NCBI RefSeq assembly: GCF_003260995.1
Contig: NZ_CP030040.1
Span: forward strand, 186,001-250,000
Reading direction: 5' to 3'
DNA: 64,000 nt
From: Acetobacterium sp. KB-1
GTDB lineage: Bacteria; Bacillota; Clostridia; Eubacteriales; Eubacteriaceae
Below are positions 37,440 through 47,090 of this stretch, in pieces. How positions within the stretch are numbered: position 1 is the first letter of the stretch; each line of letters begins with the position of its first letter. Position numbers and translations under genes: made by a program. The notes beneath the pieces were generated by a model. That model was not told the origin of the DNA. It worked only from the letters and a program-made list of their open reading frames with translations, and made no database searches.

Positions 37440-38891
37440 ATGAGAGTACTTCGCTTTGATTTAGAACGACCGGAATTGGAGTATTATTTCCACGAATTAT
37501 ATCAGGCCTTTGACCCAGGCGTAAAAAACGTCGTATCGGGAGCTGCTGATGGTGTATTATCTCAAAGAAAGCGGGGGAATCAAGTCATTCTGACCCTGAC
37601 ATGGGACGATGGAAAAACATTAACTCGGGCCTTTCAAGTTAATAACAGTGATGATCCTCTTGAAAATAGTATTTACAAGGGGTTTCTTTATGATTTTTTA
37701 TCTGAGTATTTTGACAGGCAGCTGCAGTGGGGAACATTAACAGGAATCAAACCCGTTAAAATGGTGCAAAAGTATGTAAAACAAGGGTGGAGTCCAACAG
37801 AAATCAACAATCGATTCAGAAAATACTATCGGGTCAGTCGTGACCGCACGGACTTATTGATGCGGATTGCAAAAAAACAAGCTGATTTTATTCCCGCTGT
37901 ACAAGCGTGTGCAAATTCTCACCTGATTAGTCTATATGTGGGGATTCCGCTTTGTCCGTCCAAATGCGATTATTGCTCCTTTGTATCCACGATCGTCGAC
38001 AAAAAGGGTGAAAATCTTGAACAGTACTTTGATCATTTGCTTGTTGAAATAAAAAAAACTGGCGAAATACTAAGCGCTTCAGATTTACGGATTGATACTT
38101 TATATATTGGTGGTGGAACGCCGACGGTGTTAAGCGCCATTCAGTTGGATGCGCTGATGTCATCGTTGGAAGAATCCCTTGATTTATCCCATCTCAGAGA
38201 ATATACCTTAGAAGCAGGGCGACCAGAAACCATTAACCGAGATAAGCTAAAGGTTGCAAAAGATCATGGCGTGGAGCGGCTTTGTCTCAATCCCCAATCG
38301 ATGAATCCGCAAACGTTGCAAAGTGTGGGAAGACCATGGGAAGCCGGACTGATCGAGAAACAGGTAGCACTCGTCAAATCCTTCGGCTTTAAAACCTTGA
38401 ACATGGATCTGATTGTGGGATTGGGAAATGAAACACCGGATGATTTTTTACGATCACTGGACGCTGTTATTGCACTTGCACCAGAAAATATAACGATCCA
38501 TAATCTATCGATTAAAAAGGGCTCCAGAATCAAAGATCAAAACGGGATTGTCGTTAAAGAGGGCTATGGTGAAGGCTTTTATCAGGCGGTGAAGAGCCGT
38601 TTAAGTGGTGAAGGTTTTGAACCCTATTATCTGTATCGTTTAAAATACACCAGAGATAACAGTGAGAATACGGGGTATGCAAAGCCGGGACATGAAGGGA
38701 TTTATAATATTCTGATGATGGCTGAATGCCAGTCTACTATCGGTATCGGAGCCGGAGCAACGGGAAACCTCTATGATCCAGTTACCGATAATATCAGAAA
38801 GGTCTTTACGGTTAAGGACGTGAGGACTTATAATGAACGGTTTGAGGAGATTGTGGAGAAGAAGTGTGAAGCTTATAAACAAACACTTTAA
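37440..38891 (+). CDS. hemZ: Coproporphyrinogen III dehydrogenase-like radical SAM protein HemZ
   Basis: A 483-residue radical SAM enzyme with an N-terminal extension of about 160 residues, as in HemZ. The cluster motif CPSKCDYC is near residue 171, followed by the HemN-like TLYIGGGTPTVLS near 220. It is predicted to act in heme synthesis or a related reaction. It ends the recJ-to-hemZ run; in many Firmicutes hisS and aspS come next, but here the polysaccharide block intervenes. Confidence 0.9.
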   Translation: MRVLRFDLERPELEYYFHELYQAFDPGVKNVVSGAADGVLSQRKRGNQVILTLTWDDGKTLTRAFQVNNSDDPLENSIYKGFLYDFLSEYFDRQLQWGTLTGIKPVKMVQKYVKQGWSPTEINNRFRKYYRVSRDRTDLLMRIAKKQADFIPAVQACANSHLISLYVGIPLCPSKCDYCSFVSTIVDKKGENLEQYFDHLLVEIKKTGEILSASDLRIDTLYIGGGTPTVLSAIQLDALMSSLEESLDLSHLREYTLEAGRPETINRDKLKVAKDHGVERLCLNPQSMNPQTLQSVGRPWEAGLIEKQVALVKSFGFKTLNMDLIVGLGNETPDDFLRSLDAVIALAPENITIHNLSIKKGSRIKDQNGIVVKEGYGEGFYQAVKSRLSGEGFEPYYLYRLKYTRDNSENTGYAKPGHEGIYNILMMAECQSTIGIGAGATGNLYDPVTDNIRKVFTVKDVRTYNERFEEIVEKKCEAYKQTL

Positions 38892-39008
38892 ACGGGTTTG
38901 ACAAATTAAGATGTTTACTAACGGTTAAAGAATAATAGGCTGTAATTTCCTAAATAGTAACGGAAAAAGATATTTTGTAATGTAGTTGTAATATTATTCA
39001 AAATTATA

Positions 39009-39038
39009 TTGACAATTTGTAAATGCTCATGCTATTAT
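39009..39038 (+). promoter_or_regulatory. Promoter of the c-di-GMP-controlled polysaccharide operon
   Basis: A perfect TTGACA at 39009-39014 and TATTAT at 39033-39038, 18 bases apart. The start would fall near 39045, just before the riboswitch. The 38892-39008 stretch holds no recognisable terminator for hemZ and no gene. Confidence 0.75.
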
Positions 39039-39059
39039 TAATTGCTCCAAGAATTGCAT

Positions 39060-39160
39060 AGTGTGATATTAAGTAAAGGCAAACTTAACGAAAGTTGAAG
39101 ACGCAAAGCATAGAGTCTAAAGTCGCATGTAATTGTGCGACTATGATAGTCTAGCTACCA
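39060..39160 (+). promoter_or_regulatory. Cyclic di-GMP-I (GEMM) riboswitch
   Basis: The aptamer core of the GEMM-I class is clear. GGCAAAC lies at 39078-39084, then a hairpin closed by a GAAA tetraloop (39090-39093). GACGCAAAGC lies at 39100-39109, followed by GAGTCTAA. A second hairpin has stem 39121-39127 with 39136-39142, and GATAG follows on its 3' side. The outer P1 stem is not obvious by eye and may be weak or compete with the terminator. The terminator stem starts within the 3' edge of the aptamer, so ligand binding should change transcription of the operon; the direction is not certain from sequence. Confidence 0.88.
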
Positions 39161-39182
39161 TAATTATGGTAGCTTTTTTTTT
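39153..39182 (+). terminator. Expression-platform terminator of the riboswitch
   Basis: A 22-base perfect palindrome (39153-39174) forms a stem of at least nine pairs, followed by nine T residues. It lies about 60 bases before the first operon gene, so transcription must read past it. Confidence 0.9.
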
Positions 39183-39241
39183 GTTCGCAATTGTTATTTG
39201 CAGCAGTTTAAGTCTATTACAAATATATGAAAGAGGTATTT

Positions 39242-40561
39242 ATGGGCATATTTGAGGAAATTTGTCAAAAGAAGGAGAAAATTCTTGTTGTTGGCCTTGG
39301 TTACGTAGGAATCCCCTTGGCGATTGGATTTTCGGAGAAGGTTGATGTTATCGGCTTTGATATTGATAAAACTAAAATTGACAAGTATAAAAACGGAATT
39401 GACCCGACAAATGAAGTCGGAAATGAGCGAATAAAAAAGACAGCATTAGATTTTACATGTGACGAAAAATGTATTGCAAATGCTAAATTCATTATTATTA
39501 CAGTTCCAACACCAATTTTTCAAGATAAAAGGCCAGATCTAAATCCGGTGATTGAGGCAAGTAAAATGGTTGGTAGATATATGAAGAAAGATACCATAAT
39601 TGTCTTTGAGTCTACAGTTTATCCGGGAGTTACCGAAGATATCTGTATACCAATATTACAACAGGAATCAGGCTTGATTCCGGGAATTGACTTTTCAGTC
39701 GGTTATTCGCCTGAACGAATCAACCCGGGAGATAAGCAACATCGACTAAAAAACATACCCAAAATTGTTGCTGGATTAGATATTGAAACGCGCCAAATAA
39801 TTGCTAATGTATATCGATTGGTAGTGGAAGCAGATATTTTTGAGGCTGAATCTATCAAGGTAGCAGAAGCGGCTAAAATTGCTGAAAATGCACAAAGAGA
39901 TATAAATATTGCATTTATGAATGAATTAGCAATGATCTTTGATCATATGAATATAAATACTGAGGACGTCATCAAAGCAATGAACACAAAATGGAATGCA
40001 CTGAATTTTTACCCTGGCCTAGTTGGGGGGCATTGTATTGGCATAGATCCATATTATTTTATATATGAAGCAGAAAAACTTGGCTATAATTCACAAATTA
40101 TATCTGCTGGAAGAAGAATCAATGATGATATGAGCAAGTTTGTTGTTGAAGCAGTATTTAGACAATTAATTAAAGCGGATATTAGTATCAAAGAGACAAA
40201 TATCTATGTTTTAGGTATTACGTTTAAAGAGAATTGCAAAGATTTAAGAAACTCAAAAGTATGGGATATTATTGAATTATTAAAAGGGTATTATTTAAAT
40301 CCAATGATATGCGATCCAACTGCAGATAAGGAAGAAGTATATAAAGAGTATCAATGTTGTTTGGTTGATGTTGATCAGATAAGTGATGCTGATTGTATTG
40401 TTTTCGCAGTTGCACATGATGATTTTAAGTGTCTTTCCCTGAATGAAGTTAAAAAGATGTATCGCAAAATTGAAACTGCTGGTAAAGTATTGATTGATAT
40501 AAAAAGTATATTCAATAAAAAAGAGGCTGAAAACTTTGGCTTTCAGTATTGGAATCTGTAG
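39242..40561 (+). CDS. UDP-N-acetylhexosamine 6-dehydrogenase (TviB/WbpO-like nucleotide sugar dehydrogenase)
   Basis: Oxidises a UDP-sugar to a UDP-uronic acid with NAD+. The 439-residue protein has the NAD motif GLGYVG near residue 18. ESTVYPGVTEDICIPIL and GYSPERINPGDKQHRL are typical of the TviB/WbpO branch. The catalytic Cys is at about residue 265 in GGHCIGIDPYYF. That motif separates it from UDP-glucose dehydrogenases, so UDP-GlcNAc or an epimer is the likely substrate. The ATG at 39242 follows AGAGG; the ATG at 39227 precedes that site. Confidence 0.88.
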   Translation: MGIFEEICQKKEKILVVGLGYVGIPLAIGFSEKVDVIGFDIDKTKIDKYKNGIDPTNEVGNERIKKTALDFTCDEKCIANAKFIIITVPTPIFQDKRPDLNPVIEASKMVGRYMKKDTIIVFESTVYPGVTEDICIPILQQESGLIPGIDFSVGYSPERINPGDKQHRLKNIPKIVAGLDIETRQIIANVYRLVVEADIFEAESIKVAEAAKIAENAQRDINIAFMNELAMIFDHMNINTEDVIKAMNTKWNALNFYPGLVGGHCIGIDPYYFIYEAEKLGYNSQIISAGRRINDDMSKFVVEAVFRQLIKADISIKETNIYVLGITFKENCKDLRNSKVWDIIELLKGYYLNPMICDPTADKEEVYKEYQCCLVDVDQISDADCIVFAVAHDDFKCLSLNEVKKMYRKIETAGKVLIDIKSIFNKKEAENFGFQYWNL

Positions 40562-40577
40562 ATAAAGGGGATTGAGT

Positions 40578-43259
40578 TTGAAAAGCTTTCGAAATGTTGG
40601 AAATGGGATTAAAATCATAAGTGTAGCAGTTTTCCTGATCTTATTACTTACCTTAGTATTTTACTTTCTTTTTAAAGATTCAAGTACTCTGATAAGTGAA
40701 ATGATCGTAAATAAAATTCAGTATGATGCTTCAAAAGAGATTGATGACGCTTTAACCAGATTAAGCAATGATCGTCAGAAAGCCGACATTATAGTAGGTA
40801 CAGAAACAAATAATGGTGTCATAGCACTAACCTTTGACGGTCTTTCAGACCGGGAAACAATGGATAAAATTATTGTTTTACTGAATGAAAATAAAATGAA
40901 TGGAACATTTTTTGTTTCGGGAATAGAAGCTGCAGAAGATGGTGAAGCTGTGAAGAATATTGTTACAAATAATCAAATGGTTGGTAACTACACACTTTCC
41001 GGATCAAAAGACATTATGAATCTTTCACAGCAGGAACAGATTGAAGATTTATGCAGGGCTAACCTAGTCTTGAAGAGCATATTGGGAATTACTCCAACTT
41101 TACTGAAATGCAATACAACACATTATGGTGATTCAATCCTTGAATCAGCATATGCAAGTAATTTGAATAAGGTTGTTTTATCGAATCAGTACCTTAGCTA
41201 TCAAAGTTTTTCATCATACGAGATGACGACAAACTATATAAGAAATATTAAAACTGGAACCATTGTTTCAATAAAACTGGATGATGTACTAGATGAATCC
41301 GAATATAGGAAGTCAAATCAACCTATTCAGCCCGCTATTGATAAGAAAACACTTGATAAAAAAAGTACAGAAGAGAGTGTCACTGAGGAAGAGCAGCTGA
41401 TTCAAATGATTACATGGTTGTTGAAAGCTCTCAAAGAAAATGGTGTAAGAACTGTATTTGTTGATGATGACGCTTTAACAACAGCAGCGATAATAACTTC
41501 TCAAGAAAGTAAGGGTTCATCACAAGGAAGTCAAACTGCAGCCTTTTTAGGATTACCGATAGTATCGAGTTCACAAACAAAGCTGCCAGAAAAAAACAAT
41601 GATTCCAAAACAGATCAAATTGACTACCCTGATTTTAAACCCATGATTGAAAAAAACGAACAAAAGAAAGCACCAGTCGTCAGTCATTTATACACCTCGG
41701 AAAAAGGAGTCGTTTTCACATTTAGAGGCATCAGTAATGAAGTAGTTCTTGATAATGTTTTAGGGGAATTGGAGGATATGGGAAATGCCAAAGCAACATT
41801 TTTTGTCACCGCTGAAGAAATTGAAGCGTATCCGAGTCGAATCGCTAGAATAATCGAAAAAGGTCATGAATTAGGAAATGGCGGGGTTACTCAGGATTCA
41901 CATCTGCAAAATCTCAGTGTAGAAGAAGTCTGCAAAGAAATCTACAGATGCGATTTACTGCTGACAAGCATAGGGGTTAATTCGAACAATTATATGCCTG
42001 GCTATGGATATACAGAAGGAAATATCAGAGAGGCCGTTTCGGTTATCAGTAATGGTGAAAAAGAATACAATTTAATAACTTATACTGTCTCGATGGTTAG
42101 AAACTCCTTTTCCACGATGCCTGCTGACGAAATCATAGAAACATGTTTGCCTGTCTATGTTTATAAATCGCTTAAGCGTGGTGATATCGCGTATTTCCGC
42201 ATGGATTCGACTGTATTTAATGACAACGCGGAAATGGTAGGAGAACTCGTCAGTCTGGTTGCTGAGAATTATGTTTTCAACGGCTATGTATCAGTTTGTG
42301 TGGATAGTACGGAAGAAGATTCGAAATTTGAAACAAGACAAATTCCTATTAATTTTGAAATTCTACCTTTATCTCACATGATCAATACCTATGAAAATTT
42401 TGAAACTGGTACAAGAGGGTTGTACTCAATTCAGTCACCAAGCGAAGCGGTTGAGATTGATAAGATTGATTCAGAAACTGCGGATCAAATGATTTACTCA
42501 AACTATATTGGTAATCCAAGCGTATCAGGTTCGCAACTGAAAGGTTTTATCGATACAACCGGTATTGACACAACTGGTAAAATTGATGAAAATAGCGAAA
42601 ACGTCATTTATTTAACGTTTGATGATTGGGGTGGTGATCCAGTAATTATGTCAATTCTCGATGTTTTAGAAAAACATCAAGTTGAGGCGTCATTTTTCGT
42701 TATCGCCAAGAATATTGATATCGATCAGGAAGATTTGCCAAAAGAAGAGCAAGTCAGTCCGAATCCTAATCTGCTGCGAGAAATGGCACTGAAAGGTCAT
42801 GATATTTGCAGTCATAACTATTTTCATATGCTAATTGATATTGATGATGACCTTAAACAAAAAGAAACCCTTCAACATGAACTTGTCAGAAGTTATAAAA
42901 CACTTTCAATGATAGTTGGTGATATTGCTGAACCGAAACTCTTTTTTAGACCACCAACACTTGCTGTATCGCAAACAGGCTTACAAACTGTTTTTGAAAG
43001 TGGCTATAAAAAAAGCATCAGTGGAGATTTTTCCGTACATGATTATGACTGTACAAGTGCTGAGGAGGTTTTTAATACATTAGAATATGGAAATGGAACC
43101 TATGAGATTGGTGCGGGAAGCATCGTAATCCTACATATGAATGATCAAAGCGGATTTACAGCGGAAGGGCTGGATATTTTTCTCACGGAAAATGCGAATA
43201 AACCAGAAGAAGAACGGTACGAGTTCGCAAAATTGAGCGATTATCTGAATGAAGAGTGA
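40578..43259 (+). CDS. Membrane-anchored protein with three tandem NodB-like (polysaccharide deacetylase) domains, two degenerate
   Basis: A protein of about 893 residues with one N-terminal helix (about residues 9-32) and a long extracytoplasmic part. NodB-like units start near residues 80, 375 and 675. Unit 1 keeps TFDG but has NYTLSGS where the His motif should be. Unit 2 has TFRG and NGGVTQDSH. Unit 3 is complete: TFDDW, His 746 and His 750 in SHNYFH, FFRPPT and VILHM. Only unit 3 should be catalytic, removing acyl groups from a sugar polymer. TTG 40578 is preferred, seven bases behind AAAGGGG; TTG 40572 is too close. Confidence 0.85.
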   Translation: MKSFRNVGNGIKIISVAVFLILLLTLVFYFLFKDSSTLISEMIVNKIQYDASKEIDDALTRLSNDRQKADIIVGTETNNGVIALTFDGLSDRETMDKIIVLLNENKMNGTFFVSGIEAAEDGEAVKNIVTNNQMVGNYTLSGSKDIMNLSQQEQIEDLCRANLVLKSILGITPTLLKCNTTHYGDSILESAYASNLNKVVLSNQYLSYQSFSSYEMTTNYIRNIKTGTIVSIKLDDVLDESEYRKSNQPIQPAIDKKTLDKKSTEESVTEEEQLIQMITWLLKALKENGVRTVFVDDDALTTAAIITSQESKGSSQGSQTAAFLGLPIVSSSQTKLPEKNNDSKTDQIDYPDFKPMIEKNEQKKAPVVSHLYTSEKGVVFTFRGISNEVVLDNVLGELEDMGNAKATFFVTAEEIEAYPSRIARIIEKGHELGNGGVTQDSHLQNLSVEEVCKEIYRCDLLLTSIGVNSNNYMPGYGYTEGNIREAVSVISNGEKEYNLITYTVSMVRNSFSTMPADEIIETCLPVYVYKSLKRGDIAYFRMDSTVFNDNAEMVGELVSLVAENYVFNGYVSVCVDSTEEDSKFETRQIPINFEILPLSHMINTYENFETGTRGLYSIQSPSEAVEIDKIDSETADQMIYSNYIGNPSVSGSQLKGFIDTTGIDTTGKIDENSENVIYLTFDDWGGDPVIMSILDVLEKHQVEASFFVIAKNIDIDQEDLPKEEQVSPNPNLLREMALKGHDICSHNYFHMLIDIDDDLKQKETLQHELVRSYKTLSMIVGDIAEPKLFFRPPTLAVSQTGLQTVFESGYKKSISGDFSVHDYDCTSAEEVFNTLEYGNGTYEIGAGSIVILHMNDQSGFTAEGLDIFLTENANKPEEERYEFAKLSDYLNEE

Positions 43260-43283
43260 TGATTACTTAACAAAAGAAGCGGA

Positions 43284-45185
43284 GTGAATAATCGAAATGG
43301 AAAAAATTACATGATTTTCTCAAAGAAAAAAAGTAGAAATATTGAAGATGTTTTATTAGCGGAGAACGGCGATCGAAGGTTACTCTCTAATGTACCTGAT
43401 GTTGAAAAAATCAGATCGAACGTTGATCGACGGGGTGAAAAAATATTCGGAGATGGAAATGACATAAAACGATTATCTCAGGGAAAGAAGGCCGGAACAC
43501 GTTTCAAGGTAGATTTTGAAGCACTGTTAGTTTGTGGTAAAAGTGGCCGAAAAAAACAAACAATTCATTGTCAAGTTGAAGATATTTCCTCTACGGGATT
43601 ATCAATTATACTTACGGAAGAAGACAGTAAGCGGATTGAAGAATTTGAATGGTATGCTTTGAAATTCGAAATTATTCCGGGATCGATGCCAGAAGGCTAT
43701 GAAATGAAAGTTAACATCAAGGCGAAGATGGTAAGGAGAAGGGCTGCTGCGGATAACAAAATTATCTGCGGCATGGAGTTTAATAAGACATTGAGTGAGT
43801 ATGCCAGTAAAAAAAAGGATCGTTATTCTCTGGTTGTTGCGAGTGGGCTTCTGCTCGCGGTTTCAATTTTTATCATATTGATGCGTGCTGAAAGCGTAAT
43901 ATATTTCAAATTTAATAAAGCACTTTATTTATATAGTATTATCGCAGCAGTTTTTTTATTAAGCCGTTACCTTTTTGGGGTTATGTATAAACAGGTGCCT
44001 ATTAATCCGGAATTCACACCGGGTGTCACAATTATAGTTCCGTGTTTTAATGAAGAAGAATGGATTCAACGATGTATTTTAAGTTGCATTAATCAGGATT
44101 ATCCTGCGGATAGAATTGAGGTAATTATTGTTGATGATTGTTCAAATGATCAATCGGTTGAAAAGATTAAAGAAATAGTTGAAATCTTGTATCAGGAAGC
44201 GAATCGGTATCAAACCAGAGATAGATTAAAATATCTAGTTCAAAGTGAAAACAAAGGAAAGCGTGATGCTTTAGCTTGGGGTGCCGAGAGGGCCATGCAT
44301 GAGTTGCTTGTATTTGTAGATTCAGACAGCTTTCTTGATCCGTTCGCAATTCGCAATATTGTGCAGCCGTTCCAGGACCCCAAAATGGGTGGTGTTGCAG
44401 GAAGAACAGATGTTGCAAACACCTATACAAACGGACTAACAAAAATGCAAGCGGTTCGATATTACATTTCTTTTCGGATTATGAAAGCAGCAGAAGCATA
44501 TTTCGATGCTGTCACCTGTTTGTCCGGCCCACTTTCATGCTATCGAAAAAAAATCGTTTTGGATAATAAAGAACAATGGTTAAATCAAACATTTTTTGGA
44601 CAAAAAGCGACTTTTGGGGATGATCGTAGTATGACAAATTTTGTGCTTCAAAATCATCGAACAAGTTATCAAGACAGTGCGGTATGTTCAACAATTGTAC
44701 CAAATCGCTATAATATCTTTTTAAAGCAACAAATGCGTTGGAAACGCTCATGGCTGAGAGAGTCATTGATTGCAGGTTCTTTTATCTGGAAGAAGGAACC
44801 ATTTATGGCGGTTTTTTTCTATATGGGGTTAGTTGTTCCTATTGCCGCCCCTATTGTCGTGATTTATAATCTTATTTATATCCCACTTGTTTTGCGAGTT
44901 TTTCCGACAACATTTTTCGTCGGATTACTAATGATGGCTTTACTAATGAGTTTGATGCAGTTGTTCATGAGAAAAAGTACAACGTGGGTGTTTGGTTTGT
45001 TGTTTTGTTTATATTATGAAGCAATTTTACTATGGCAAATGCCGATTGCCTGGGTTACTTTCTGGAAATCAACCTGGGGAACAAGAATGACCCCTCAAGA
45101 TATTGAAGAACAAAGAAAAAAAGATGAACAAAGAGAAAAAAGAGAAGCAAAAAGATCAACAGAAGATATTGCTGATAGTCAATAA
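43284..45185 (+). CDS. PilZ-domain glycosyltransferase family 2, hyaluronan-synthase-like polysaccharide synthase
   Basis: A 633-residue membrane synthase. An N-terminal PilZ domain spans about residues 65-170, with DISSTG near 100; the RxxxR motif reads KAGTR, with Lys first. Two helices (about 184-235) precede a GT2 domain with IIVDDCSND near 280, VDSDS near 344, GDDRSMTN near 444 and QQMRW near 482. Three or four C-terminal helices follow. The stretch LSGPLSCYRK to QQMRWKRSWLRESL closely resembles streptococcal hyaluronan synthase. It should polymerise and export a polysaccharide when c-di-GMP binds PilZ. GTG 43284 lies against its ribosome binding site; ATG 43311 is an alternative start. 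Confidence 0.88.
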   Translation: MNNRNGKNYMIFSKKKSRNIEDVLLAENGDRRLLSNVPDVEKIRSNVDRRGEKIFGDGNDIKRLSQGKKAGTRFKVDFEALLVCGKSGRKKQTIHCQVEDISSTGLSIILTEEDSKRIEEFEWYALKFEIIPGSMPEGYEMKVNIKAKMVRRRAAADNKIICGMEFNKTLSEYASKKKDRYSLVVASGLLLAVSIFIILMRAESVIYFKFNKALYLYSIIAAVFLLSRYLFGVMYKQVPINPEFTPGVTIIVPCFNEEEWIQRCILSCINQDYPADRIEVIIVDDCSNDQSVEKIKEIVEILYQEANRYQTRDRLKYLVQSENKGKRDALAWGAERAMHELLVFVDSDSFLDPFAIRNIVQPFQDPKMGGVAGRTDVANTYTNGLTKMQAVRYYISFRIMKAAEAYFDAVTCLSGPLSCYRKKIVLDNKEQWLNQTFFGQKATFGDDRSMTNFVLQNHRTSYQDSAVCSTIVPNRYNIFLKQQMRWKRSWLRESLIAGSFIWKKEPFMAVFFYMGLVVPIAAPIVVIYNLIYIPLVLRVFPTTFFVGLLMMALLMSLMQLFMRKSTTWVFGLLFCLYYEAILLWQMPIAWVTFWKSTWGTRMTPQDIEEQRKKDEQREKREAKRSTEDIADSQ

Positions 45186-45215
45186 TGCTGGATAATAGAA
45201 TGGTTTAGGGAAGAC

Positions 45216-47075
45216 ATGAAAAATTTAGTTCAAAATAAGAATAGAAGAAAAGTTATCAGAAGTATCATACAAGCTATTGTCTTAATTGGGGTTTCTGTCT
45301 TGATCATCAACGCGACCTTTAATTTAAAAAAGTATGCGGATGCTTCACAAAATAGCATTAATGGAGATCACGGCTTTATTGCGATTTCCTACTTTGGTGT
45401 TGATCAAACTGGTGATGATACGTTAATTAGTACAAAGTTGTTAAGTCAGCATCTGGAATCGTTGCATAAAACAGGTTACGTGACGATTAGTCAACAGGAT
45501 GTGTTGGATTACTACAAAAATGGCAAAGAATTGCCGGAGAAAGCTCTGTTTCTGATTTTTGAAGATGGACGACGTGATACTGCAATTTTTGCTCAGGAAA
45601 TTATGGAAAAGTATAATTTTAAAGCAACAATGCTTACCTATGCCGACAAATTCGAAAAAAGAGATCCTAAATTTCTATCACCGGATGATCTAATTCAAAT
45701 GGAAAAAAGTACATTTTGGGAACTTGGAACAAATGGCTACCGATTGGAATATATCAATGTTTTTGACCGCTACTATAACTATCTAGGTCAATTAGATTCC
45801 TTGGAGTTTGCAAACGTATCATACTATTTAGGACGGGATTACAATCATTATTTAATGGATTATTTAAGAGATGAATATGATATACCAACGGAAACTTATG
45901 AAGAAATGTCGGAAAGAGTAAGTAATGATTACGAAAAAATGGCAAATATTTATACTAAAGAAACAGGTGAGTTACCTAAGTTATACATTCTAATGCATTC
46001 TAACACAGGACAATTTGCATCAAATGACAAGGTTAGTATAATTAATGAGAAAAAGATTAAAGAGTTGTTCGATATGAATTACAATCGTGAGGGTAATGCC
46101 TGCAACAGTTTAGATTCTTCGATTTATGATTTAACTCGTTTGCAACCGCAATCTTATTGGTCAACAAATCATCTTTTAATGAAAATACAAAATGATACGC
46201 AGCAAGACATTGACTATGTTTCAGGAAATGCCGATAAAAAATCGAAATGGGAAATAATTTGTGGTGCAAGTGAATTTTTAGATGAAAAAATTATATTGAC
46301 CTCACTTCCTGAACGAACCGGACTGATGCGCTTGAATAATAGTGAGAATTTTAGAAACATTGACGTATCAATGAGTTTACTCGGGAATGTATTTGGTGTT
46401 CAAAAAGTATATCTCAGAGCGGATGATGACTTGGCGTCGGCATTATCGGTAGAGATAACAAATGATCAACTCATTCTCAAAGAAAAATCGAATGATGCAG
46501 AGACCATTTTAGCAGACATTAAACTAAAAGGTATTGACGGGACTGAAATCCAATCGATTGAAGAAGATAAAAAGAACGCTGAAATTGAAGCCTTAAAAAC
46601 AAAAATTCAATATGCTTCAAGTGTAAATGAAGCCACAGCTGTTACGGAACTGTTGAATCGGAAATTGCAGGAGGAAGCACGTACGGTAGAAGACGGTTCT
46701 ATGGCTTACGAACCGATGATAGATATTAGAGAAAATGGAAAACGACAGCTGGATATTTCAATTTATGAAGATACACTGTCCGTAAAAGTTGATAATAAGC
46801 TGGTTGTTGATAAAATAAAGATTGACAACTCTGCAAATGGAGCCTTTTATCTCGAGTCAGCTTGGGGTGGGTATGGATATAGCCAACGAAACTTAACAGA
46901 TGATGTATACGATGGCGTTTTTGATAAAATTATGATTACTGAGAATGGTTCTGTTTTCGGTGCGGAGAATGGAACAATTATTTTTGAAACTAATATGCAT
47001 GGAGCAGAATTATGGCTATCCGAAATCAAAAAAGCATGGAGCAGCATTATAAACTGGTTTATAAAAACGCTTTAA
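45216..47075 (+). CDS. Membrane-anchored NodB-like protein with C-terminal beta-rich domain, probably catalytically inactive
   Basis: A 619-residue protein with an N-terminal helix (about residues 13-31). A NodB-like unit follows, with LFLIFEDGRRDTA near residue 112 in the place of TFDDG. The expected His-x3-His motif is replaced by ELGTNGYRLEYI, and MHSNTG lies near residue 265. The metal-binding histidines are therefore missing. Residues from about 335 form a domain with the look of a concanavalin/LamG-type beta-sandwich, interrupted by a helical stretch. A role in binding or positioning the polymer is an inference. Confidence 0.7.
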   Translation: MKNLVQNKNRRKVIRSIIQAIVLIGVSVLIINATFNLKKYADASQNSINGDHGFIAISYFGVDQTGDDTLISTKLLSQHLESLHKTGYVTISQQDVLDYYKNGKELPEKALFLIFEDGRRDTAIFAQEIMEKYNFKATMLTYADKFEKRDPKFLSPDDLIQMEKSTFWELGTNGYRLEYINVFDRYYNYLGQLDSLEFANVSYYLGRDYNHYLMDYLRDEYDIPTETYEEMSERVSNDYEKMANIYTKETGELPKLYILMHSNTGQFASNDKVSIINEKKIKELFDMNYNREGNACNSLDSSIYDLTRLQPQSYWSTNHLLMKIQNDTQQDIDYVSGNADKKSKWEIICGASEFLDEKIILTSLPERTGLMRLNNSENFRNIDVSMSLLGNVFGVQKVYLRADDDLASALSVEITNDQLILKEKSNDAETILADIKLKGIDGTEIQSIEEDKKNAEIEALKTKIQYASSVNEATAVTELLNRKLQEEARTVEDGSMAYEPMIDIRENGKRQLDISIYEDTLSVKVDNKLVVDKIKIDNSANGAFYLESAWGGYGYSQRNLTDDVYDGVFDKIMITENGSVFGAENGTIIFETNMHGAELWLSEIKKAWSSIINWFIKTL

Positions 47076-47090
47076 ATGTGGGAGATGAAT

